This document shows, piece after piece, positions 21,035 through 33,170 of a stretch of DNA of 64,000 nt; the stretch's first letter is position 1; the number at the start of each line of letters is the position of its first letter. The notes beneath the pieces are model-generated. The model had not been told where the DNA came from. It did no database searches and worked only from the letters and a program-made list of their open reading frames with translations. This DNA comes from Falciphora oryzae (Eukaryota > Ascomycota > Sordariomycetes > Magnaporthales > Magnaporthaceae), in assembly GCA_000733355.1 (NCBI GenBank), contig JNVV01000049.1, positions 76,742 to 140,741 on the forward strand. The letters run 5' to 3'. The position numbers and the translations under genes are program-made.

Positions 21035-23013
21035 CTACATGCAGACACAATTGCCCCCACTGGCCCCCCGAGGTTCCCGGCGGGGAGTCGATGGGCGTGC
21101 GGGTGACAGTTCCCCCACGCGCATGAATGTCCCAAACGGCTCTAGGGATGGCCGATCCACTTCTCGTTCGGCGAGAGAGCGGAACCGGCCGTTGTCCGGC
21201 TTGCTGTCCAGCGAAGGAAGACCGTGTCGAGGTCGAAGTTGTCGGCCCGATGAGTTCGGGAGCGGCGGGAGGCGCAAAATGTCCTGGAGCTTGTCAAAGT
21301 CAACGACCTGAACATGCCAAACCTGGATGGGTTTGTCGTTGTTCCAGATTTCAGGCTCCGTATCCTGTGCGACAGTCTGCGCGATCCGTCCTCCGGGGGC
21401 AATGACCAGTCTGATGTCCGTCGGTTCCGCTATCGACTCGGGTATCTGATGCACGTTAGAAAGCCGGGGTTGGTGTACTGGATAGTGGGCCACACGATAC
21501 CTTCAACTTCCGAAACGGGAATCTCCACGCCCTCCTTGCCTCCATGGACGCGCTCTCGGCTTCCGACGAGCACGAGCAGCTTAGCTCCATGTACGAGCTG
21601 CTTTGCTCCGCCAACCTGCACTTCATATGTGCCATATTCTGCATCGCCTGCATCACCTCCATCTTCTTGATTCTCTCCAGCTCCTCCTTCACCACGCCCA
21701 ACCTTCCCGCCAAGTCGCTTTGCTTCCTAATCTCCTCGCGCCTAGTCACCGCTATCTCGCGAAGTTTTTCCGTGGCCACAAGGAGTGATTCGCGCATGCG
21801 GTCTAGCTTCTCCCTCTGCTCCTGTAGTCTTTTCATCATCTCGAAAATCTCAGCCCGGGCTGTTGTCTTGGCTTTCGTGAAGGGGTCATCGGAACCGGTA
21901 GTGAAGGCCAAAATAGACCCCTGTCCGGGTTTACGGCTTCCAGTTAGCTCTAACGTCGTGACAGGCGAATGGGGGGAGATGGCACCTTTCTTATGTCGTA
22001 CTCGTTGAGACGTTTCTCTAGCCGGTGTCAGGTCAGCATGCAATCAAAGTCCTCGCAGCACGGGCATGCGGGCTCCACTTACGATCCGAGAGCTGCTTGT
22101 CAACGAATACAAGCTCCTGGTTCAGTCCTGAGGTGCCGAGAAAGTCTTGGATGCGCGCCTTGAGGTGCCAGATGAAGTCGTGGATCTCAAGGTTGAAGAA
22201 GGTATGTACTCTGCCGTCTGACGTGACCACAAAGATGGGGAAGCCGCGTCCCGTGTCGTGCACGGGAGTCTCCCTAGCCTTGTGGTAGAGTAGTCTGTTG
22301 CGGCCATCCAGGGTGGTGCTGGTGATTAGGGTATATAGAGTGAGCCGTTGTGTCCGAGGACTAAGAGAGGGAAGCTTACCCGCGCGGCGCAAACACCTGA
22401 ATCTCAAAGCCGGCAGTCACGTCGGATTTCGCAGCCTGCTCCGCGATGGAATGGCTAATCAGGAAGTGGTCAGCGATGATTCCCGACCGTAGGTGGTCGA
22501 CAGCGGCGGAACATAATTACCCAGTGTTTCATGGAAGGGCTACAAACTGGCGCACCCGGTTTTCCCCAATGTAGAGGCCATCGATCCATTCCTGGAGCGA
22601 CGCCACGTAGTGATTTTGACCCGGATAATCACCGTCGGGATCCGCGACGTTTACGCCCCCGACCGATATCTTAAGCTTGAACTTGTGCTTTGAGCTCAAG
22701 GGTATCGCGATCGCGTCAGTTTCTGTGATGGGTTTATTAATCCTGTTAGCTATCGGCCGGGAACGGTCAGTGGTTGAAACAACGTACGTTGTACTGCAAT
22801 TTCATACGCAGCCTTGCTGTCGCTTCGCAATGGTAGAGCCCCGAAACGAACCACGTCGCAAGCCGGAGTGACCGGTTGCAACTCTGCTGCGGGATGATCC
22901 ATGACCCTCGCCGTTCGATAGAAGGCGACCTTCAGCTCAGCTTCGCGGCCGATACTGAGCTCGGGTACGAGGGGTGCATCGCTCCTTTGACCTTTATTCT
23001 TTGGCGTCGCCAT
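21035..23013 (-). pseudogene. Multi-exon fungal protein with ubiquitin-like domain and coiled coil, decaying
   Basis: Reading down the minus strand, the first exon starts MATPKNKGQRSD (23013). The next gives KLKISVGGVNVADPDGDYPG and RVRQFVALP, a block I associate with fungal ubiquitin-like-domain proteins. Then SIAEQAAKSDVTAGFEIQV ends at a GTAAGC donor. A ubiquitin-like fold follows: IFVVTSDGRVHTFF, LKARIQDFLG, QELVFVDKQLSDRK. It is split by an intron (GTAAGT about 22088, acceptor GGCTAG) before RLNEYDIRK. A strong coiled coil comes next (EMMKRLQEQREKLDRMRESL). After it, 1-nt shifts are needed near 21540 and near 21433 (YP/ESIAEPTDIRLVIAPGG) and a disruption lies near 22535. I count two or three frame defects, hence pseudogene. 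Exon limits are approximate. Confidence 0.55.
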
Positions 23014-23295
23014 CGAAAAGGGCCTGGTGTGAGATGGAATCCGCAGAGGGTCGGAAAGGAGATGGACGAAGAAGTGGCCGGCCATACCGACACTCTAGGC
23101 TCGCGGTAGAAATATCTTGGCGATTTGGTCAGAGTCAGTCCCTTATCTTGATGCCCAATATAACGTCGACCAGTACCGTAGCTGACTGCAGTGTGGCTTT
23201 ATATCTACTGCCCCGATTAGTGTAGCGTGGCAGTCGGGCAGAGATGCATGTCCAATCATCCCCCCTCCTGCTCCCCCCCTTCCGTCGGCAGCGCA

Positions 23296-24668
23296 ATGAC
23301 CACTGCGGAAGCCCAATTTCCCAACCTCCAGATTCGCGATCAACCGGAGCAAAAACTGTCGGGTCAAACCACCATGTCCGACTCAACCTGCTGTCCCCAG
23401 TGCGGTGACAGCCCGCTGTCCATCACGGGAAATATCACGGGGATCTTGACCTTTGCCTCGGCGATACTGGCATCGTCCGTGCTATTCCTGGCCGTGGTGC
23501 GATCGGCCGAGAACGAGATGCAGCAGCTGCGCGCGAGCGTAGAGCAAGCAGCTCGCCACCTCGACGCAATTGTCAGGTACTTTCACGGCCTCGACCTCGT
23601 GGCCGACCCGGACCTGGCTTTCGTCCAAGAACCTATCAAGTCGGCGCTGTGCGACTGGCACGCGACGAACAAGGACCTCATCGAGCAGCTTAAAAAGCTC
23701 GAAGACATGCAGTCTACCGTCGGGAGGCAGCTGGTGTGGTGGTATCGACATAACGACATCTTGGCTGGTATAACGAAGCTTCGGAGCGAGAAGGACGACT
23801 TGTTTGCCCTGCTGCTGACATATAATTATGTCGATGCACGTCCCGAGCTCTCTTTTGTTGTTGTACTCTCCCTCGAAGTCGGGTGCTAACTTTGTTAGTC
23901 TGCAGCAAGCTAAGCACCCAGTCAGATCACCTTTGGAGACTAGAGAGGTCCGTGAAGAAAGGGATGAGCCGAGATACAGCATAGTCAGGGACGAGGTAAA
24001 ATAGTCCCTATCGAGGGCCCTTGATCAAGTACTAACGCTGATTTCCGTCCTCTGGCCAGTCCGCTTGCCTCGCTTGATGACAGACGCGAACTAGCTCCTC
24101 CTTCCATGGGGCCAAGGCGAACCAGCGGTCGGGGGTCCTTCTTCACATCCTCATCGGCAGGGTCAAAGGATCGGGATAGCAGTGACGAGGAGGAAGACAA
24201 TGGGGAGAAGAGTTAGGAGAGGACGATATGGCCCTGTTAGCGGAAGGGCTCGAGTTGGAGAATTGGCTGATTGTTGAGCAAACAGGTGAAGATGCAATAG
24301 TGGAGGTTTGAGCATCAATGAAGGTTTGGTTGACAGTGGAGATTATCCTGCCGGCACTCCTCACCCCGCAGAGCGCGACAGACCTCGCTACCTTCGCAGG
24401 CGAGTTCCTCAAGTTCGATTCGCTTTTTCTCTTCGCGAATTCGTTCCTCAGGCTAGGATACCTTTTCTGGGACATCAAGTTTGCGGGGATGCTGAGGCTG
24501 GCCTGGGTCTGGATCGTGCTTCTCGCGGTGGTGGCCGCCGCCGCACTGGGGCCCGGCGCGGCGGCGGGGCCGGGATGGCTATGGAGGGAGGAGCGGTTAG
24601 CTAGTAGGCGACATTGGGCGGCGATGACGGAGAAGGCGGTGAGGGAGTGGAATCGGAAGGTGGGATAG
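23296..24668 (+). pseudogene. Small fungal two-part membrane protein, frame broken
   Basis: The first frame (ATG 23296 or 23374) has a membrane segment ITGILTFASAILASSVLFLA, then a long helical region (ENEMQQLRASVEQAARHLDA) and RQLVWWYRHNDILAGI. A likely intron lies before 23900 (CTAAC branch, GTTAG acceptor). Downstream come a Ser/Asp-rich linker (KDRDSSDEEEDN), a frameshift, then MALLAEGLELENWLI. An in-frame TGA near 24310 precedes LRLGYLFWDIKFAGMLRLAW and VWIVLLAVVAAAALG. The order (N-terminal membrane segment, coiled region, acidic linker, C-terminal membrane segments with WREERL) is that of an uncharacterised fungal family. A stop and a shift indicate decay. Function unknown. Confidence 0.5.
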
Positions 24669-24896
24669 AGTGGGGAGACACGGAGGAAGATCGGGGAGAA
24701 GTACACGGCACGCGCCCAGGCCTCCGGCCTCGATTTCTTCCCAATACATCTCTCTTTTGGCCACCTTTTGCAGCCACCCTACCCGCCGTGATATTAAGGC
24801 CGTCTGGCCTTATCCGCGGGAAAAGCTCGCAATAATCTCTGCCGCCGCCGCTGCGGCCGACCCGGTAGGCGGGCGCGTGGGCCGGGAGGAGGGGGT
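24669..24896. other. Spacer before assembly gap
   Basis: No gene recognised. Confidence 0.4.
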
Positions 24897-25104
24897 NNNN
24901 NNNNNNNNNNNNNNNNNNNNNNNNNNNNNNNNNNNNNNNNNNNNNNNNNNNNNNNNNNNNNNNNNNNNNNNNNNNNNNNNNNNNNNNNNNNNNNNNNNNN
25001 NNNNNNNNNNNNNNNNNNNNNNNNNNNNNNNNNNNNNNNNNNNNNNNNNNNNNNNNNNNNNNNNNNNNNNNNNNNNNNNNNNNNNNNNNNNNNNNNNNNN
25101 NNNN
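24897..25104. other. Assembly gap (208 N)
   Basis: Run of N. Repeat D copy 2 begins at its right edge. Confidence 0.99.
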
Positions 25105-25412
25105 CTAGCCCTGTTCGGGCCCTGGTGGGTGTTGCACGTTCCGCAGCGGGGACGGCGTGTTCGCGTACGTGTGCGCTAGGGTGCGCGGGGGCCGGTGTGG
25201 CAGCGACGCGTTCCTCCAGGCCGACGGGCCGTTAAGGAGAGCGCGCGCCACCCTACTGGCCGTTGGCAACGGCATGTTGCCGTTGCCAGCGCCTTTGGCG
25301 GGCGTGGTTGTTGGTATTAAACCGCTTGTTCGGCAGGTGTTAAGGAAATGTATGCAATTTGGCAGTGTGCACTAACAGCACAATGCCAAAAATTGGTGGA
25401 TTCGAGGAAGGA
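25105..25412 (+). repeat. Dispersed repeat D, copy 2
   Basis: Matches the reverse complement of 4385-4731. Both copies contain the coding-like stretch KEMYAIWQCALTAQCQ in one frame. Similarity stops just after GAGGAAGG. The stretch 25413-25635 to its right holds nothing recognised. Confidence 0.7.
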
Positions 25413-25757
25413 TGCGAGCAGTGAAAGCAGTTGACGCAGGGGCATCATTGTTCTTGTCAAGCTGGCCTCGCTGGCCGTGTGCAGAGTGCCTGTCCTGATA
25501 CAGTTCGTTCGCTCCGACGACGCTCCCCATCATGACGCCAGGTCGCCCTCCGCCCACCCTTCTTATAGCCCGCATTTTGACGCCGAGAAATCTCTGTTTA
25601 GCCTTAGAACAAGCGCGCCGCTCCACCGACGCATAAGTCGGTGCACCCCCTGTCCGCGCACCCACCTGACCGCGCACTTTTTCCCATACTAAATCCACTT
25701 TTTGCACCTTTTTCAAATAGCATTTAAAAATCCAATAAAAATTATAAAAATATATAT

Positions 25758-26715
25758 ATATTCATACGTCCGTTATGTCTGTAAAAGACCTCGGTGCCTC
25801 TACTATGTAGTATTTACATGTAAAAACCCTTGAACTCGTCCTCGGGTGCGTGTTGCCCCCGCTCCGGAGCCTGGGAGTAAAAACCATGTCTGCTCTTCGT
25901 ATACGGTCCTGTTGTGTTGAACAGTGGTACCGTCTGCTTGTTTTCATGCAACTGCTCGTAAGGGTTCCGTCGTGGAAGCGTCCTTGTGATCAGTGGAACA
26001 AAAGGGAAGTACGTAAGGGAATGAGGGTGTGTTGCGCCGGGGCAGCGCCTCGGTGCCGGGTCTCGCCCTCGTGGCGAAACGGCTGTGTTGGTACTCGTGT
26101 TGTGGCGTCCTGGTGTGGCTTTTTCGCGTTCCCCCTGTAGCGGCTCGGTTGCGTGGCGTCGGTGTCTGCGTGGTTTTTTTTTCCTTTTCGCTTCTCGGGT
26201 ATGGTGCTTTCGTTTGCTTTTTTATGGTCTTCTCTGGTTCGGTTCGTTCTCGGCTCGGTAGCGTTGCTTTTCCTCCTTTCTTTTTGTGCGTTCCCTCCCT
26301 GCCTTTTTAGCCGCCCTGAAATCTAATAGTCTTCCTGTGCGAAACATCATGCGTGCTACTTCCTTAAACGGTGTGCCCCCTGTTTCCCACAGCTCGAAGT
26401 ACGCTCTCCGGCTGTCTGCTTGCGCCAGCCCGGTGCCTTCCCGCTGCCTGTCCCATCGGGCGCATTGGGTTAATACGTGCCACGCTGTTTCCCTTTGTCC
26501 GCTGCCACACTCGCATAGTGGCGTCGCCGCGTCGGGTACGCCCTTGCTGAACAGGAACGAGTTCAGCCCTAGTTTTTCCGTTCTAACTTGGATTGCCACC
26601 GAGCTGTGTGCCTTTGGCATCCCTTCGTGGTATTCGACCATCTCTTCCGTAAACAGGGGGTTGTCCGCTGGGCACGCGGTCCTATACCGGTTCGCTCTCC
26701 TCGCTGTTGCCGTCG
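25758..26715 (-). mobile_element. 5'-truncated LINE (second family) inside P2 left arm
   Basis: Minus-strand ORF2 C-terminus, then a 3' UTR down to an AT-rich end near 25758. Comparison with the intact right arm of P2 shows that about 48 bp of target (between ATTATAAAAATATA and AGTAGGAAAATATT) is missing here, so insertion went with a small deletion. Confidence 0.6.
26222..26641 (-). pseudogene. LINE ORF2 C-terminal fragment
   Basis: Contains MVEYHEGMPKAHSSVAIQVR, TEKLGLNSFLF and a Cys/His knuckle CECGSGQRETAWHVLTQC, as seen at the C-terminus of fungal non-LTR retrotransposon pol proteins. An in-frame stop lies just upstream (NRY stop). No reverse transcriptase is present. Confidence 0.75.
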
Positions 26716-27044
26716 TGTTTAGTAGGAAAATATTTAAATAACGTAATATTTTTAAATCGATTTTTATTTTAATTGTTAGTGTTTGTTAACAAATTACATA
26801 TAAATACTAACAAATGAAAAAACGTATTAACGTGGTTTATTAGTAAGTGACGCATATTAGCGAGTGACGCACTTTGAAATCCCATATTAAACGGCGTTTT
26901 TTTTCAATTAAATAACTCGCTCAATTTGGGGCTAAATTCTACCAAAATTAAAACAGTTAACGTGGTTCACCACCGAGTGCCACAAACCACCGAGTGCCAC
27001 AAACCACCGAGTGCCACAAACCACCGAGTGCCACATTTGAAAAT

Positions 27045-27277
27045 TGTTGATCCACGTGATCTAGCGCGTGCATCCAGGAAGGGCCCACGCCTCGTAGAGC
27101 AGCAAACCTACGGGCCGTGCGCTCCCACGAGCCTACAAAAGGGGATCTTCGATCCCCTTCCTGTAACTAGATTCCTTCTTCATTATGCATCAATACAAAC
27201 ACCTTTCCAGATCTATAGATCTTTGTTCTTTCCTTTAGGAGATCTCCGAGCCTACAGGAGTAACACTCCTACCAACA
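27045..27277 (+). repeat. 5' LTR of the copia element
   Basis: 233 bp. Contains a perfect 9-bp stem with TTC loop (AAGGGGATC TTC GATCCCCTT, about 27131-27151) and the palindrome AGATCTATAGATCT. Confidence 0.95.
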
Positions 27278-27442
27278 CTAATCAGTATTGCTTAAAAAGG
27301 CAACACAAATGAGCAAGGTAAAGGATTCAACCGTTGATACCTTCTTCTAAAGCGATTGGGTCAACTGGAAAAGTCTAGGAGCAGAGGAATCGGATTCCAC
27401 TGCTCGGTAGCGCGTCACACACGAGTCAATCGAACAACAGAG

Positions 27443-27555
27443 GCACCTTCCTAGAGCAGGCGACTGGACCCCTGTTTGCGAGATCTAAACAACTGTGAGA
27501 AGGGCGTTACGTGATCCCCTTAAGCACCTTCCTAGAGCAGGCGACTGGACTCCTG
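27443..27555 (+). repeat. 32-bp direct repeat in the copia leader
   Basis: The sequence GCACCTTCCTAGAGCAGGCG plus 12 more bases occurs at 27443-27474 and again at 27524-27555 with one difference, between the 5' LTR and the gag start. Confidence 0.85.
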
Positions 27556-27612
27556 GATCGATCACCCAAACGATATTGCTCGTCAAAAAAAAACCCCCTC
27601 CCCACCGACAAC

Positions 27613-29379
27613 ATGTCCGACACCCCGGAACAACAGGCAGAGGAGCTCAGCAATGAGCAACGTATGATCACAGAGAGCACGCTTGTGTCATACGACCTCC
27701 CCAAGTCTTTGGCACAGAACATTGACATCCCCCTTTTGACAAACCCCTCCTACATCCTCGGAGGATCACCCAACGAAGTTTCCATCGCTCGCCGGAACGC
27801 ATGGATGCTCAAAACACTGCTCTCATACGGAAACACGCGTGGGAACAACCTCCTAAGTGACGTGCTCGAAGATTACGAGGGGTAGGAAGCAACACATTTC
27901 GAAAACCTCGATCAGCGGATCGCTCGAGTCTTCCGCAAGCACTTGGAAGATCATGGGATCCCAGTCCCCGGACCGCCAAAGGGGAAACTCAGCGAAAGGC
28001 TTATAACGGTCATGCGATGGGAGTCAGTCCCTGGAACACAAACACCTGCAACCGGATCACAGCCTCCCCCTTTTCAAGATCGCACGGATCCCAAGACAGA
28101 CAGTCACCCGATCGACGTTCTGGATGCCTCCAAAACAACACGCCATACCATTCTTCCAAAAAAGCCTACAGCCAAGCGACAAATTGGCCGAAATGAAACC
28201 CAGGGATCACCAAGCCAGCGACCCAAAAATCCGTTACGCCTCCGAATATCCTCCCCAACCTCTTCCATAAACACGACCCCCATTTCCCCCTTCGAAAACC
28301 ACCGTACCAAAAAGCGCATCGATCCCCCAACCACCCCTTTTCCAGCTCCACGGATTCCCCCGCCCAGCCAATTTAAAATCCCCCAAGCAACCACTATCGA
28401 TCAACCGGCACCTCCCCGGGCACCCCTAATCGGCCGATTTACAGCTCCATAGGCACACCCGGACAACCAATCCCCAGTTCCACCGATCCCTAAACCCATC
28501 ACCACACCAGGATCCTACTTCGACCAGTACATGCAACGAAAGGATCGCGGAAAAACCATTCCGCCGATCGATAAAGCACAAACTATAACACCACTACGCC
28601 CTCGATACGAGACCCCAGCGCTTGCGAAATCCCCATACAGGCAACTCCCCCCTAAGGAAATGCCTAACGCCATCGTCGACAGGAGCTTAATAAAGGCATT
28701 CCAAAGCGCCTAGGATAAAGAATACAGCTATTCCGGTAATCCATACGACATTCTAAACGACAAGATCTTGTTTTTCACAACCACATGCGAAACCCTCGAA
28801 ATCCCCCTTTCACAGCTCCATACGATCTTCCCTTTAGCACTTCAAAGCAACGCCAAGCAGTAGTACACCCGATATATCGGGTATGGACCCACCTTTCGAA
28901 AGATCTATATAATCCTCAAAGTGCACTTTGACACTAAAGTCAACCAATCACTGTACCATACGGATTGGAGCTCAACTACCTTCCAAACAATCCGTTCAAA
29001 AATCGCCAACTCTAGCAGATCCAACATGGAGGTTTTGCAAATCCTTTTGGATAAGCTGCAAACATGCCAACGCGCCCTCGGCCCGTCCTATCAAAACGAG
29101 AACCAGCTCATCGCAAGCACCCTACGGGCAATCCAGGGCGTGCCGGAGCTTAAAACCGTCCTCATAAACCCCAGCCGGACTTTTAAAAACCTATCTTCCC
29201 AACTAAAAAGCACTTTGCAAATGGAAGAAAACGCACGTATCCCCAGCACCCATTACGTGGAACGGAAGTTCAATAATCGCAAGGATCATAAAAGGGACAA
29301 CGGAAGCCGAAACCGATCGTACCAGCCAAAAACGTTTCAACCAAAACCCCAATCATCCCGGTACCCACGCGGATGCTAG
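27613..29379 (+). pseudogene. Copia gag, broken
   Basis: Starts MSDTPEQQAEELSNEQ. Open blocks at 27613-27885, 27943-28452 and 28921-29379 are separated by TAG/TAA where Gln or Trp codons are expected. The last block has ILLDKLQTCQRALGPSYQNE and SKIANSSRSN, as in copia gag (UBN2-like), and a basic tail without a clear zinc knuckle. Confidence 0.75.
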
Positions 29380-29511
29380 ATCTACAAAAAGCCGGATTGC
29401 AGATCGACACGCCACCCCCTTCGGGAACAACAACGAGCCAAGGAGCGGTGGAAAGCACAAAGAGAGGCGGAAAACAAACCACGCAAAAGGTACACCCAAT
29501 TCCTCGTATCA

Positions 29512-31260
29512 ATGGAGCCCGAAAGCACCGACGAAAAGGAACAGCTATCCTCTGATTCTAACGATCAGGATACAAACGAAAAGGAAGATCATAAAAGCAG
29601 CTACTTCATAACCCCTGCCACAGCCTCGTACCTTATCGAGGAAGCTTTCACCCACCTCCTCCATACGCAACAAATTTCGGAATCTAACAAACCTCATCCC
29701 CATATTCCTGCGGATCAGGTATTGGTCCAACACAAAATCCAAAGCACTCAGCAATGGCAAAGGATCCTTCCGGATACAGGTGCAGCGAAAACCTCCACGG
29801 CCGGAAAGGATCAAGTCCACGCACTCCAATGCCACAAGCCCGATCTTGTTATCAATACAAACGGGCACACAAAACACGTAATCTTTGGATCAGGAGAAAT
29901 CGTTTCCAGCATCGGAGAGATCACTGTTCCGACCCCGATCGGCCAGATCACGTTTTCCGTAGTTCCAACCCTAACCCCTTTCCTGCTGTGCCTTGTAGAT
30001 ATGGATGCATTGCACGTTTACTTCGACAATACGCGCAACGAGCTTATAAAAAACGACGGTACGCGCGTTCCGATCATGAGAAGGCACGGCCACCCCTGGT
30101 TCTTCTTTGACGACGTCACCCACGTCACCGCGGCAGTCAGTTTCATAACGGAAACAGAGATCGCGGGAGCAGTCTTCCTTACGGAGGCTAAGCTAAGGCG
30201 TATACACAAACGCTTTAGGCACCCATCTATCAACAAACTTTGGAACGTTCTAAAGCGTGCAAGGTACGAGGCTAATCGCGACGCTCTCGCAATAATCAAT
30301 CGAGTGTGCCATTTCTGTTAAAAAAAAAGCCCTGCACCACAACGATTTCGATTCAAACTCCAGGACGACATCGACTTTAACTACGAGATCATTACAAACG
30401 TGTTTTACATCGATCACAAACCAGTCCTCCATATAATCGATGCGAGCACAGCTTTTAATGCTGCAGCGCTCCTTAAAAATATGTCAGCAAAGGAAACGTG
30501 GGAGGCCCTCAAGCGGTGCTGGATCGACGTCTACCTAGGGCCCCCAAACGTAATTTCCCACGATGCCGGTACCAACTTCGCCGCGAGCGAATTTCAAGCG
30601 GAAGCAAAGCTCTTTAGGATCACCTGTAAGCAGGTCCCAGTCGAAGCGCACTGGTTAATCGGCAAGGTTGAGAGATATCACGCCCCTTTACGCCGGGCCT
30701 TTAATATTATCCGACACGAGTGCCCAAACATGCACCTCGAATCAATGCTCCAAGGAGCAGTGAAAGCCGTGAACGACACGGCCGGCCCCGACGGACTTGT
30801 CCCTACACTGCTCGTCTTTAAAGCAATGCCCCGGATAAATAACGACTCGCCACCCTTACAAACCCAAATGCAAAAAGCCGCTACAATCAAAAAAGCCATA
30901 GCAGAAATCCGGACCATACACGATAAGCGACGGGTGCAGGAAGCATTAGCTGCACGCAACGGGCCGAATATAAAACAAATGCTTCCAAGCTCCCTAGCTT
31001 TAGGAAGCGAGGTTTTGGTGTTCCGAGAAAAGGACGGGTGGCAAGGCCCCTATAAAGTCCTGTCCATAACAGACATGTTAGTTACGGTGGAAATGGTTAA
31101 CGGCAACGTAACCTTTAAAAGTACGGCGGTTAAACCTTACCATAAAGCAGAAGAACCTACCGTGCAAAGATCCGAGGAGCAGCCAGCACCTTTTAAATAC
31201 TTTAAACCTAAACAGCTAAAACGCCGAAGAAGACCCCCGAAAAAGAAGGTCGCCAAATAG
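29512..31260 (+). pseudogene. Copia protease and integrase
   Basis: The protease has ILPDTGAAKTSTAG (DTGA). The GAG-pre-integrase zinc region has KLRRIHKRFRHPSINKLW, then NRVCHFC (H-H-C-C). The integrase core gives IDASTAFNAA (first Asp), SHDAGTNFAAS (second Asp) and EAHWLIGKVERYH (Glu). A stop at 30319-30321 splits the frame. The basic tail (KRRRRPPKKK) ends at 31260. Confidence 0.9.
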
Positions 31261-31371
31261 CTAAACAAGGATCCCCAAAATCAAATAACCACCTTGCCCG
31301 AGATTACGGTATTACCCGAAGTTCCTAACGAACGACGCCGCCTTTATAACACCGCATAATAAGCAGTTGCA

Positions 31372-33170
31372 GTGAAACGAAGCCCCCGACGAGTGAATAC
31401 GACGTTTTTAAGCGCTAAAAAGCACCAATCCTACCAATTAGCGATCCAACTTAAACAGGAAGGCAAGATCACAGCTTCCGGTCCACCATTTAAGCAATTC
31501 ACCCAAAAGGAATTGGACGCACTTATTAGCGCTAAAGTAATCAAACCGATCATTGGAAAGATCCCTAACGGAGCTACGATCTTTGGATTACGGATTGTAA
31601 ACGAGGTTAAAAGGCAGACCTCGAAGCCTTTTAAGAAATCGAAATTCGTAGCCATAGGATATAACGACGAGGAGAAACATAACATCCTTACGCAATTTCC
31701 CACGATTATAAAATGCAGCTAACGATTGATCCTAGCTGTAACGATCGGCATAAGTCACTCCCAATGCACTACACACCCACAAAAGGGCACGATTCAGGAC
31801 TGTCTGCACAGTTACTGAAGCTGACTTATGAAGGTGCCAGGACGGTGCGTGCGGGGTTGTACGCCACGCTCGTCACACTAGCGATTACACTATCGCTTAT
31901 GCCTATAAAATTTAATTTAATAATCCGAAATATTAGCCAAACATATACTCAATCGGAATTAAAACTGCAAAAAGACGTTTTTTTGCGCTTACTTAAGGAA
32001 TTGTTAATATAGTTCAAACCGGGCACGTTGCTTAAGGTGATTAAGCCCCTTTACGGGATCGCGGAATCAGGCCTGCACTGGTTTGTTACCTACCAGAAGC
32101 ACCATAAGGAGCGCTTAAACTGCCGGACGTCGAACTACGATCTTTGTTTGCTTATTTTAAAAAGCAGACAAAGCGTTAGGATCGTAGGCATGCAAATAAA
32201 CGATACCCTTAACTTTAGAAACCCGGACTTCCTGGAAAAGGAAAAATTAGCGCTCCAGGAAGCAGGCTTTCGTACAAAACCGAAATCGATCTTTAAACCG
32301 GGAAACGAAGCCGACTTTAACGGGTGCAAGATCCTGATAGGAGATTAGGTGCTCGAAATTCGACAAAAGAATTAAGGTGAAAGGCTCGAGCTAATAAAAA
32401 CCGATTTAAAGAGCCTGGACCACGAGTATATCGTTTAAAAAGCTCGAAGCGCATATATCAGTTCCGTGTGCCAACCGGAAGCCGCATTCGACTATTTCGT
32501 AGCGGCGCAAACTAAAGACCCGGGACAAAAGGACGTAGTCACGCTAAACAAAAGGATTAAATAGCAGATCGACAACGCTTAAAAAGGATTAAAGTACGTT
32601 CTTTTAAATTTGCAAAAGACTAACCTCTACGTTTTCGTAAACGGATCATTCGCAAACAATCCAGACCTAAGTTTACAAATTGGGTTTGTAATTGTGTTAG
32701 GTAACGAAAAATCCGATAATTAAAAAACCAGCTTTTAATTAATCGGGAACATTTTGCATTAGACGTTAGTCAAATGCAAAAGGGTTACGAAAAGCGTTCT
32801 CGCGAGTGAGATTTACGGGATAGTTAGCGGGTTCGATGCAGCTTACGTCCTCAATTTAACGCTCGCAACGATCTTCGAAAAGCTGAACAAAAAGGCCCCG
32901 AAACTGATAATCTGCACCGATAGCTTTTCGCTATATTAATGCTTTATACAATTAGGCACAACGGCGGAAAAGAGGCTTATAATCGATGTTATAGCACTTA
33001 GGGAATCCTACGAAAAGCGCGAAATCGACGAGATCCGCTAGATCGCGGGATCAGATAACCCGGCAGATGCGATAACTAAAGATCAGCTAAATAGGGCTTT
33101 AAAAGATCTGGTTATATGCAACAAAACAACGGTGCGGATCGAGGGTTGGGTGGAACGGAAGAAACAATAA
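31372..33170 (+). pseudogene. Copia reverse transcriptase and RNase H, badly degraded
   Basis: FKQFTQKELDALISAKVIKP and NGATIFGLRIVNEVK open the RT. Farther on are IKPLYGIAESGLHWFVTYQK and KLALQEAGFRTKP-type blocks. The RNase H start is recognisable as VFVNGSFANNPDL at about 32630. Many TAA/TAG codons. No intact YxDD motif was found. Confidence 0.75.
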
